DNA of 64,000 nt from Favolaschia claudopus. Lineage: Eukaryota; Basidiomycota; Agaricomycetes; Agaricales; Mycenaceae. The notes under the pieces are model-generated. The model was not told the DNA's origin, searched no databases, and saw only the letters and a program-made list of their open reading frames with translations. Positions 1 through 9,361 of the stretch are shown piece after piece. Within the stretch, counting starts at the first letter, position 1. The number at the start of each line of letters is the position of its first letter. The translations under genes and the position numbers were made by a program. The stretch lies in assembly GCA_037176885.1 (NCBI GenBank), contig JAWWNJ010000161.1:310001-374000 (forward strand), in the 5' to 3' direction.

Positions 1-120
1 GTCGGCGGTGAGGGTCATGATGGAGCCGAGCTCGTTGTGCCAGGTGCCGCTGAGCTGCGTGTAATCGAATCCGGCTTGCATTGCGGCGAGGTTATGTCGG
101 CGAATCGCTTGGGTCGACAT
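1..120 (-). CDS. Avidin-like biotin-binding protein, N-terminal part (cut by window edge)
   Basis: Reading leftward from an ATG at 120, forty codons run open to the window edge. The end of this stretch reads LSGTWHNELGS followed by a beta-strand-like segment ending in LTAD, which is the first strand pair of the avidin/streptavidin barrel. The Asn and Ser of the NELGS motif sit where avidins place their first biotin hydrogen-bonding residues. Residues 1-22 form a short N-terminal extension without a convincing signal peptide, so a cytosolic protein is likely. Known fungal avidins bind biotin very tightly and some act as defence proteins against fungus-eating animals; that role is from family knowledge. 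A second, complete avidin gene lies at 41004-41468. The remaining two thirds of the gene, including the tryptophan-rich binding residues, are outside the window. Confidence 0.8.
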   Translation of the reverse strand, partial: MSTQAIRRHNLAAMQAGFDYTQLSGTWHNELGSIMTLTAD

Positions 121-1227
121 TTAATGAGGAGGAAAAGCGAAGATAGATGAAGCGTACCTTGGGATTGACTGGGGGTAGGCAAGTTCTGGAGTGAAGTGAG
201 CATAGGGTAGCGAGCCTATACTTATAGCACTCAACTAGCCTCCATTCTAGGGCGGATAGCGCTAGTTGTAGACACTCGGGAAGCGCTATTCGCTGAGGCT
301 ATGTATGAAAGCTACAGCTGGAATGAGAGCGAAGACGCCTCAGAATATAAACGCTGCCAGCCTACTGTGATAAGTCAGGCCCAATCAGATGAAGACCTGC
401 ATTGAACGCGAAGAAGAGGTTATTCTGGGGATGATATTTATCTGGTCAGCCAATCGTTCAATACGGGGGAGGGGACCAATTACATACGATGGAGTTGGGG
501 GTAGGAGAGGTTAGATGACACATGTTGTCAATGAGCAGTTCGTTACAGTCTAGGCAGGATCGGAATTGGTTAACCCATTCACTAAGGACTCGAATTGGTT
601 GAAATTGAATTTAGCATGAATGGAGGGTTGTACAGTCTGCATGACCAATCGTTTCCGCGAGGTTTACCGTCATCTGCTCCATCTTCACGAACGAGTAGAA
701 TCCAGCAGCAATTGACTTTGAGAAGCCTCATGGCTCAGGGCCCAATCTGCTGGCCTTTCAGTTAAGATTGTACTAAAAGTATATCCGATGACCGCAAATG
801 GCCCGGATGATAATTGTCGCCGAAGGCTGTATATTAGTGTTCTCATAAAAGCGAACCTCAATGCGAGAAATTCAGTAAGTCTCCAGTATGAAGCACCAGA
901 GACAGAATGCGTGCAGACAACTTGAAGGGCCATTCGAATACTGTAATAGTAAGGCGGGGATGCTTTCGAGATGGATATGATAAATCGAGTCCAGAACTTC
1001 ATCGAGCCATTAGCAAAAAGTCGGCGAGCCTCAGACACAGGATCAATTCGTCCGTCGACGACGCTGGCATTGCGCAAGGCGCAACTTCAAGCAAAGCCCA
1101 GAAACGTTGCTTGCATTCAGTCCTATGCATTCATTCCTAGTGGCTCATTGTGCAGAAGCAGCAAGCTAGATCCCAGTCTCAACGGTAAATAGAAGCATAG
1201 AGGAAGATGATGCAAGCAAGATGGAAG
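121..1227. other. Intergenic, no gene recognised
   Basis: About 1.1 kb upstream of the partial avidin gene. Open stretches exist on both strands, but none has a plausible start, splice pattern or recognisable motif. This span would include the avidin promoter; no clear TATA box is visible close to position 120. Confidence 0.5.
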
Positions 1228-1666
1228 CACAAGGGGTACCCACCGGCAAAACCCGAGACACCGGCTAGGAGGGGGGTGGGGGTCGGGCTCGCCTTATTTC
1301 ACTTTTCCGACCTAGCCTTGAATTGGTCTGAAAACACGTTTCCGAGAGTCAGAAAAAAAAAAAGTGATGAAAAATATTTGATTACATAATATATTGGTGC
1401 CTCCCGGCCCAAGCCGAACACCAAGTTGAGGTCAGGGAAATGCGAAAAAATATGTAGGGTGCCACATTTGAGCACTAAAATGTGTTGGAAGTGTCCTAAT
1501 AAAGTCAAAATCACAGCCAAATTTGACCAACTTGTGGGAGTTTTTGATGGAAATTACCATTTTTGGTGATTATGTAACACTTACGTAGGTGGGGTGGGGG
1601 TCGAGCGCGCCTTAAATCACTTTTCCGACCCTGTGTCCGAAGTTTTAAGGCTGGGTACCCCTTGTG
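1228..1666. mobile_element. 439-bp inverted-repeat element (MITE-like), CAC...GTG ends
   Basis: The ends match as an inverted repeat: CACAAGGGGTACCCA at 1228-1242 and its reverse complement ending at 1666. Similarity continues inward with mismatches. Both flanks carry GAAG (1224-1227 and 1667-1670), which fits a short target duplication. Inside, a GGGTGGGGGTCG block followed by CGCCTT and CACTTTTCCGACC occurs twice in direct orientation (about 1273-1311 and 1590-1630). No coding capacity is seen. The CAC ends recall CACTA-type DNA transposons, but this is inference from the ends only. Confidence 0.6.
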
Positions 1667-2275
1667 GAAGCATCCAGGGAGATGAGCGTGAGGAACAAGA
1701 TCAAAACAAGATGATTTCGGGGCATTGATGGCATCAAGATCATCAAAGTTACACAGCCTCATTTTACGCCTTGCTTCCTACCTTCATGTTGCCTTCATGC
1801 TGAAGCGACAGAAAGTCCCGTCGAAGATACTTGGTCATCCTCTGAAACGCTCCAAATCGCAGAAATCCTTTCTCGATTCTCCGCTCGTTTTCCGGTCATG
1901 GGGTGATGCATGTTAAGTGCATCATGCCACCAGCGAACGCGGCCCAAGGTTCTACGACACGGCGTCTATCATCTCTCTCTTAGCGCGCGCTCTCTCAATT
2001 TTGTTGGGTTTTTTGTTGGGTTCTACAGCTTTCATCCTCAATACGAAATGCTGTATACTTGCAAGATGGATCGTGAGTACCCACTTCTTCACTTCCGTTC
2101 CCTGCGAAAGCATCTTGCTAGGCGGCAGTGCTTTAAATGTGCTGCTAATTATACGCGGCTGCAACGGGCAACGATCTGCCAGCTCAAGACATGATACATC
2201 GCATCCTGGTAATAACAAGAAGCGGAACTGTCGATCTCGTCGGGTATCAGCATTCCGAGATCCTCGTCTAGACTC

Positions 2276-2282
2276 TATAAAG
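2276..2282 (+). promoter_or_regulatory. TATA box of the secreted protein gene
   Basis: TATAAAG lies 67 bp upstream of the ATG at 2349 of a secreted protein. Spacing and strand fit a core promoter. Confidence 0.5.
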
Positions 2283-2348
2283 ACTCTGCGCGTTCGTTGC
2301 CTCCTTTCTCAGAGCTCCTTTGTTCCCCTCGATTCTGAAATACCCAGC

Positions 2349-3178
2349 ATGCACAACACGTTCCTTCCTCGCGCCACTTTCTTTGCTCTCCTTCTCGCAT
2401 CGTTGACATCCGCGAGCGCAATTGTCGGTTTCGTTGCTTGCTAACTTAGAAGATCAACATTCTCAAATATATCTGTTTCCTCAGCTTCCAACTCGCGACA
2501 ATATCGTCACGTTCTGTTTCACCGAAGACGAATGCTTTCAAGCCAGCGCTGACCCCGCCGGATGCGTGGACCTCCCCCTATTCAGCACAAACTTCACAAC
2601 CGCATCCCTCTCGGCCCCAGGCACCGAATGCATTGTCTCTCCGTGCGTCTCCTCTCAATACCCAGTCATCCTCACCCTATCATCTCTTCTCCAAACATTT
2701 TCTTTAATTCATATCATGTGATATTACAGCGAACGCGAATGCGACGGCCCCGGCCTCCCCGCCGTCCTCTTCAACAGCGCCGGCACAGTCGACCTGAGCA
2801 CCCTCGGCCTCCCCACCGTCGCGTCCTTCCTCTGCACCTCCGACGCCGACACCCTCAATCTCTGCTTCTCCGACGTGAACGGCAAGGACTGCTTCCAAGC
2901 CTCCACCCTCACCGACGGCTGCTCCGGTCCCCCTCGGTTCAGCACGCCGTTCGTTGGGATCTCGCTGACGTCCGATGGAACCACGTGTGATGTTTTCGAG
3001 TACGTTTTTTTTTTCTTTCGGGTTGGGTTGGGTGTAGAGAAGTTGCCGTTCTGATCTACATGGTAGGGACGAGGATTGCTCCGGCGCGTCTGCGATTATT
3101 GACCACCCATCGGATTTGGTGGAATTAAGCTCGTTGGGATTGACCGATGTCAAGTCTTTTTCGTGCACTAACGCTTGA
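2349..3178 (+). CDS. Secreted cysteine-rich protein with two betagamma-crystallin-like repeats
   Basis: The protein opens with a clear signal peptide (ATFFALLLASLTSASA). After one intron near 2424-2484 the reading continues as LPTRDNIVTFCF. Two further introns follow (about 2641-2730 and 3000-3068), the second with a GTACGT donor, and the frame closes at TGA 3176-3178. The mature protein is two tandem copies of about 80 residues. Both start with a CF...ECFQAS or CF...DCFQAS block and end with a segment like DLVELSSLGLTDVKSFSC. That last segment resembles the Greek-key signature of betagamma-crystallins, with an aromatic/acidic start, a central Gly, an L-SSLG turn and a final hydrophobic strand. 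Conserved cysteines suggest disulfides and an extracellular site. The exact first donor is uncertain: a GTCGGT donor at 2424 keeps frame, while the stronger-looking GT at 2428 does not. Function is unknown. Confidence 0.75.
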
Positions 3179-3612
3179 GGGGACGGGACACGTTCAAACT
3201 TCATTCACACTCCGTTGTTCTTATTGGGATCGTCTCATAGGTTTAATCTGATTTTGTTGAGTAAGCTTGAGGAGGACGCAAGCCAGTTGTTCAACGCAAT
3301 CTAGGCTCGATTCCAGCCTGTATATCGAGGATTTACATTGGGGAGTTTGTGTCGATAGCTTTCTCGAGGCCGAGAAAGTAGATAAGGTGCTTCAAGATCA
3401 GGACCAAGCGTCTGACTCGTAATGGGGTGATTGCTGTTTCCGTGAATAGCGGAGCTACTGCTGAGCGGGAGTGGAGGTTGAGCATTTGGCGAAGGAATCT
3501 TATTTGAACCTTGCATAGCTTGTTGACATGTACGTCTTCATTATCGGGAAAAACGGAACAAAACGAACCGAAATGAAACCCCGATAAAACCCAGACCGTC
3601 TTTCTATAAACA

Positions 3613-5359
3613 TCAACCGTCCAAAAACCTCAAAACGACCTGCCCAACCTCCCCCGGATGCGTATACACTACGTCGTGCGTCCCGCCTGCGATGTCAGCT
3701 GTTCTAACCCTAACCCCAACCCTAACCCTAACCGGCGCCCAAGCCTCGTTATTGTTGTCACTGTGTGAGTGCTTCGAGGAAGAGGTGGAGGTGTGGATGA
3801 CAGACCGAATTTGATGCAGCGGGACAACGTCGTCTTCGGTTCCCTTCACGGAGAGAAATCAACGTTCAAGAGATGAGGGAAGGGGAAGGGATGAAGATGA
3901 GGAGGAGGAAGAAGCGAAACAAGAAACCAAACGAGCCAAACCAGCGCAAAGCGCGGATGAATCAAAATAGTGAATTGAAAGCAAGAATGAAACACTACTT
4001 CAAAAGAAGAGAAAATTATTAAAACAAACACTCACATGGACCAATAACACCCTCCTCTCCCTCCACACGTCGCACTCAAACGCCCATTTGCTCGTCGAGA
4101 CGGGACCTTCGAGGAGAGAGGAGACGACGGCGTGTCCGAATCCGGGAAGGTGTTTGTATTGTTGTTGGACGATCTGCGGACGTGGTGAGTATAGATTAGT
4201 GAATTTGATGAGCATACAGATAGATTGAACAGTGAAAGCAGAGGGGAGAATGAATGCGAAGAAGGAGGAAGGGGGAACGCGCACCTCTTCGAGCGGCGTC
4301 GTCGGTTTACTCTGTGGATTATGTCAATAGAGATTTAGTTGAATGAAGTCGGTGATAGGGTGTGTGAACGGACGTACGTTTCCGAACATAGAGCGGATCG
4401 TCCGTCGTTCGACGCCAGGGAGGTGGCGGTATTTCATTTGCGGCATCGGGCCCTGAGAGTAGATTGAGTGGGGCCGAACTCGGAGAGAGGGGTGAGTGTA
4501 CGGAACGCGAGAGATGGGAAGAGCGAAGGAAAGTAGTAGGAAGAGCGAGAGAAAAAAGGTATAGGAAAGGATGAGATACGGAAGGTAGCGTACAAGGAGC
4601 AGCATAAGAAAGACAACGCAGAAAAACGTATGCAGGAAGAGAGACCAGAGGAGGAAACGCACCCACACCCCGACACTCGCAACCAACACCACATCCTTCT
4701 CCACCAGGTCAGGAAACGCCGCAACGAACGACGCCGCAATCGCCCCGCCCATACTAAACCCCAACAGGTGTGTCTTCGCCCACCCAATATGCTGCAGCAA
4801 GAGCGCGAGCTGGGTTACATAGAGCTTGGCGTCGTAGGCGGTGGCGCGGGGAGCGTCGGAGTAGCCCCGCCCGTAGAGGTCGTAGATGAGAACTTGGTAG
4901 TTTGCTGCGGTGAGGATGGGGATGAGGTGCTGGAAGACGAAGGAGGGGAGAGAGAGGCCGTGAATGAGGGTTATCTAAAAGGCGACGTGAAATGAGGGAA
5001 ACGGTGTCACGGTTGCCAGAAGAGAGGGGGAAACCTTTTTGCCGTTTGGGGGACCGACGAGCCAGTATCTTACCTTTGGAAGATACGCGGTGAATAACGG
5101 TCATAGTCGAGGAATAAAGTAAGCGCACCCGACCCATCGGCAGCTGAACATATTTTCCGCCTTCAATCCAGTCCTCGGGATATATCTCTCGCGCACGGGA
5201 ATCGGGAGGGAGACTTGCGAGGCCCGGGTCCGTCGGTGTCGGCAGACGATTCGAAGGCGGCGGCGAGGTGGCGAGGGTGTGGTATGCGAGGAGGAGTGTG
5301 GCGGCGGCGACGGCGGGGAGGAGGAGCCAGGGAATGGAGACGTTGCGGGCGGTGATCAT
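3613..5359 (-). CDS. Membrane-anchored alpha/beta hydrolase, copy A
   Basis: The gene starts at 5359 with a hydrophobic N-terminal helix (WLLLPAVAAATLLLAY), probably a signal anchor. A conserved block follows (DPGLASLPPDSRAREIYPED, then VQLPMGR), then an exon with the oxyanion HG segment (TLIHGLS). The next landmarks are the strand YQVLIYDLYGRGYSD and the nucleophile elbow GFSMGG, an intact GxSxG around 4745-4760. Later exons include VQQQYKHLPGFG (near 4150) and a final exon ending THDVVYTHPGEVG, whose His is the likely catalytic histidine. Introns are short, for example a GTGCGC donor after MGR and one before TLIHG. The same exon plan is found in the paralogue at 58298-59713. Substrate is unknown; esterase or epoxide-hydrolase-like activity is possible. 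The last exon contains telomere-like repeats, described separately. Confidence 0.8.
3704..3733. repeat. Interstitial telomere-like repeat (CCCTAA units) in a coding exon
   Basis: Five six-base units of CTAACC type, one with a CCCCAA variant, stand in a row. They lie inside the last exon of the alpha/beta hydrolase on the minus strand, where TTAGGG units are read as alternating Val and Arg. The reading frame stays open through them. TTAGGG is the usual basidiomycete telomere repeat. Confidence 0.8.
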
Positions 5360-5440
5360 GGTGGTTGAAGAAAAAGAGTCGACGGCGAGACGTTGCCGAA
5401 ATATGGTGCCGTAAGTTCATCAGTTGCTGACTGTGCGCTT

Positions 5441-5460
5441 CGGGCATGTTTTTATGCCCG
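5441..5460 (-). promoter_or_regulatory. TATA-like palindrome upstream of hydrolase A
   Basis: A 20-bp inverted repeat CGGGCAT...ATGCCCG encloses an A/T core that reads CATAAAAA on the minus strand, about 90 bp upstream of the start codon at 5359. It may be the core promoter; no other candidate is seen. Confidence 0.35.
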
Positions 5461-7441
5461 AGTGCCTCCGGTCGTCGGCCGATGACGATTGACGAAGTTC
5501 AAGTGGTTGAACTTCGCCGTCCCGCGCGGATTTCCTGGTGCCGAACCTGATAAGATGACAACGGCTAGACGTAAGACAAGCATGGGGGGCAAATTGAGGA
5601 AGACTCGCTGGCCAGTGACACAAGAAGAGAAAAAAAAACGCGCCTAATAAGGAAACTTATGTTCATTGGTTTCCGTTGATTCGCGAGCACGTTTGTTCTT
5701 TAGGGCTCTGTTTGCGCAAAGATGGAAACTAGATAGAGGTTACGTCGTAGGCGACCGAAGAAAGGAATTCTCGGGGGAAGGTCGTTTGCGGGAGCGTTGC
5801 ATGCATCATCATTACACGGGAGCAATGTGAGCTTGGTACGGAAGCAAGAGAGACCTAAGCCAAAGCTGAGACGTTTCTGGTATTTAGTCAGTAGAAGAGT
5901 CCCCCAGCAATCGACGAATGTGCTGCTCTGTGAATCAAGTGATTTCGCGAAGGCGGTTACCGAGAGCAAGAACTTCGAGGCGGGCGCCGGAGACAGAGTT
6001 TCAATATATACATACTGGGACAGGGAAGATTCACAAGAACGGCAGATATGTTTAAACCAATGAATCAGGGCTGGGAATCTAGACTGCACTAGAGTCGCGA
6101 GTCCGACGTCGCCCGCCACTGGCCAGGATTTGACAGCAATGTGCAGAACGGGTGGGGTGAAAGGACGAGAGAGTGGGAGATGCTGGATTTGAAGAGTGTA
6201 GCTGTATAGGTATGCCGTTGACCGCTTGCTCATGGCTATCCGAATTTTCGACGTGGTGGTGAAGAGGAAGGCTAGTGATGGTGACAGTCACATGATATGA
6301 AGTCACATCGAAATGTTCGGCAAATTCCGCCGCTTCTCTTCCCGCAACCACCATGTGCGCCCTTCGTTCAGGATGCTGGGCCCAACGAAAAAACAAGCGA
6401 AGAGGAAATAATTGGGCACAATGCATAAGGCACGCGATGAACTTAGTATCATCGTGGCACGACGCGCCAAGTATTTCCCAAGTAAGTATTTTACCTTGCC
6501 GTCGAATTACAATCTCCCTTCCGCAACATAGATCCGCTAATCCCTTTCTCAAGATAGACATGGTATCCTAGTATGTTCTGTTCTCACTTGAACAGTTTGA
6601 GCAAGTTTTTCTCATCCGTTCTCACACCGGCAAAAGTTTTTTGACATTCTACCGGGTACCGTGAGTTGTTTTGCTTCAATAGCGTCGCGTGGCTGGACGC
6701 ACACAACTAGTGGTTCATTTAACCTGGTATTGTCTACCTTTGTGCAGGTTCGGTTCCGGCTATTTACCCACATGAATTTAGTTATTGCAACGAACCCATT
6801 GGACTTCAATAAACATTGTGCGAACGGCGAAGTCGCCGGCCCCGAGAAAGTTCGTTCACGGAACATGTTGACAGGTTTCTGTAAGTCAACTGGGCCGCTA
6901 ACTTGGATCTTTTGTTTCGCAAATGTCTGTTCTCCTTTGAACAATCTCAAGCACTCTCCGACGCTTTGTATATGTTCAACCTCGTCAAGGAGCTCTGTCA
7001 AATCGGCCATACCAATCTGGCATACGTTTTTTGCAACTTTATTTCCCGGATCCTGTTGTTATCAAAAGAACCGCGTGCCCTTGTCAATCCCCGTCCTTGT
7101 TCTCACAAACTAGCGGTGTCTCAACTCTGGTTCGTTCAAAACTTCACTCTTGGTATGCTTATCGTCCCTGAATTTCGCACAACTTGTAAAGGTATCGCAA
7201 TCTCTCGCTTTTCATTTGCCTCCTCAACTACGGTGAGCCCAACAAATGCCTCATATCCTTGACTTCTTTGACGTTCTCGTTCCTGAATGATCAGCCCGTG
7301 ATGTTTACTCATTGAAATGGTCAACTTGAATGTGTTCATTCGTTCGTTCAGGTGAGAATGACTTTCGCCGACGCGTGGCTAAATGAATCCGACGTCTAGG
7401 TGTTTCCTGACCTCATGTCGGTTTAAGTTCAACGCAAAGCG
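5461..7441. other. About 2 kb without a recognised gene
   Basis: Long open stretches exist on the minus strand at 5700-6233 and 6079-6561, and on the plus strand at 6661-7113. They overlap in different frames, lack a family motif, and do not join through convincing splice sites. They could be untranslated regions, a decayed gene or a lineage-specific gene. Nothing further can be supported. Confidence 0.4.
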
Positions 7442-7448
7442 TATAAAA
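7442..7448 (+). promoter_or_regulatory. TATA box of cupredoxin gene
   Basis: TATAAAA lies 64 bp before the ATG at 7512 on the same strand, in good position for a core promoter. Confidence 0.6.
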
Positions 7449-7511
7449 AGGCTTTGTCTATGAGGTACGTCCCTCAGTATTTCATACAAGCAAATACTAG
7501 CCTCTACTACA

Positions 7512-8166
7512 ATGTTCTCCAAGCTCGTCTTCCTCGCTCTCATCCCCGCCATCTTTGCGGCGAACCACGCAGTCACGGTTGGCGCAAACAACGGCCTGAC
7601 GTTCACTCCCAACACGATTACCGCCGCCGTCGGTGACACTGTCACTTTTACTGTGTAAGTCCCCTCTTGCGCAAATTTCTTCCCCTTTTCTCAACGGCTT
7701 AATCGACATGCAGGGTCTCTCGCAACCGTACGCACTGTCTATCCATTCGCAGCCCATACCGTAGAATCTAATTACATTCAATATCTCAGACTCTGTCACC
7801 TCCACCAACTTCTCCGGCGCCGTCTGCCCACCTCCCCGCGGCGGCGTCGGCCCCAACGGCTTCGACTCTGGCTTGTACGCTCTCCTGACTTTCTCGTTTG
7901 CTTCAATACCTCATAGAAGTCAACAGCCTCTCCGACCTTGACGGCTCCATGCCCAAGTTCGTCTACACCGTCCGCGACACCACCCCTCACTTTGGAGCCT
8001 GCATGCAAGCTGCTGGCGCTCACTGCCGTGCGTTCTTCCTCCTCACGTTTGATGGACTGAGTCTTAGTTTGATTCAATTTTGCTAGGTGCCGGAATGACC
8101 TTCGCTATCAACCCAAGTGCTACGCAGACCTATGCGCAATTCAACAGGAACGCGGCGGCGTCGTAA
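7512..8166 (+). CDS. Secreted small blue-copper (cupredoxin) protein
   Basis: Five exons join cleanly in frame to 140 residues: 7512-7654, 7714-7727, 7790-7874, 7927-8027 and 8087-8166. All introns are GT-AG and 52-62 nt long. The second exon is only 14 nt. The protein has a signal peptide (FSKLVFLALIPAIFA) and a VTVGANNGLTFTPN strand typical of fungal extracellular cupredoxins. The likely type 1 copper ligands are all present: His in SRNHSV, Cys in FGACMQ, His in GAHC, and Met in AGMTF. Cysteines in AVCPPP and AHC probably form the usual disulfide. Family members are secreted or wall-linked and may carry electrons or bind copper; the real role is unknown. The protein lacks the long Ser/Thr-rich GPI tail seen in many relatives. 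A TATA box at 7442 supports the start. Confidence 0.88.
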
Positions 8167-8426
8167 GCATTGGACGGAGGAATAAATGCTAAATGAAAGG
8201 AATGATTCGGTGATGCATTCATTGTGCTTTCTCTTGTGTGAATTGGGTTATTTGTACTGGAAACTGAATTGTAAAAGATGTTACGGTTTATTGAAGGGTT
8301 CTCGGCAGTCGCCGATGCTTCCTCAAGCTCTTATCTTGTGTTCCCAGAATGCCATAGTCACCTGCGATTAAGTCATTGGACGGGACATGTACGATAATTG
8401 TTCTATCGACAACACTGAGGTTACAC

Positions 8427-9361
8427 TTAAAAATGGATCGTGATCTCAGCGTCCTCCGACCCATCCTTGTCGACCGTCACGTACGCCCCTGAACCGGAAT
8501 CACTCGAAGTATCCCACTCGATATCGGGGAATCCACTCGTCAGCTTCAAACTCGTGTTCCCAAACGTGAGCGGCTCGGCGGGGTACTCGCTACTTTGGAA
8601 CACCCCCTCTTCCTCCATACCAACCACCGCAACGCTGGCGGGCATCTGGAACCCAACTTCGATGTTGGAGCTGCCGGGAATATTGTCAAACGCTGCGGTA
8701 TACCAGAAGAGTGCGTCGCCTTCGTCCGTGTGCACGATGCTGGTGGAGATGGAGGTGCCAGCACTGACGGTTGGATCGAAACCGGGACGTGAGATTTGGA
8801 GAAGGCCGCCGTCTGGAAGTAATTCGAGCTGGGCGGCGATGGTCCAGAACGGGCCGCCCTGGATGGCCGTGGCGCCGTACTAAGATGAATGAAGGAAATT
8901 ACTGAAATTCTTCGCGGAAATGTTATCACTGTAATTCGCACCTGGAGCACAGCACGAAGAGAGGCGAATGGCACGCCATCATTCCCCGGAATTTTGATGC
9001 TGCCAGCCACCCACATGAGCTGGCTGTTAAACGTCGTCGGTGGAGATGGAACCACGATCGTGGTATTCAACGATTCCAACAAGTCGGATGTATTGGTGAG
9101 TTGAACGGAAGCAGCGGCGTCGCTAAGAGCTTGGCGGCGTGTCGGGGCTGGCGTCGAGCTTTGTGGGACAACGTTCGCGAATGTATGGATGACCGTCCCG
9201 TTTGGCGCAAAGACCTTCATATCTCGTCCGACTTGGAGGACGCGCGATCCAAATGGGGCCTCATACATTGGCGCGCCAGACGGAGTGTGCCCCACGGGGG
9301 TGAGTGCGAGAGCGGTTTGGGTGAGGATCGCAGCTGCGATGAGTGAGCGGAGGAAGACCAT
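8427..9361 (-). CDS. Secreted protein of unknown function, 290 aa
   Basis: Two exons, 9361-8942 and 8879-8427, are joined by a 62-nt GT-AG intron and give 290 residues. The start at 9361 gives a good signal peptide (MVFLRSLIAAAILTQTALA); an in-frame Met 54 nt upstream would bury it. The mature protein opens with a conserved-looking stretch (PSGAPMYEAPFGSRVLQVG) and contains several N-glycosylation sequons. It then has alternating short hydrophobic strands and Gly/Ser turns (for example IKIPGNDGVPFASL and GAYVTVDKDG), suggesting a mostly beta extracellular fold. No cysteine pattern or catalytic motif is recognised. It is transcribed convergently with the cupredoxin gene, whose end is 260 bp away. 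It may belong to a basidiomycete-restricted secreted family; that is inference. Confidence 0.75.

Noticed and set aside
3846..4284. Small hydrophobic minus-strand frames between hydrolase exons
   Set aside because: They fall in an intron-like region of hydrolase A and have no counterpart in paralogue B.
5700..6561. Long minus-strand open frames of 177 and 160 residues
   Set aside because: They overlap in different frames, have no motif and no convincing splice join, so they were not called as genes.
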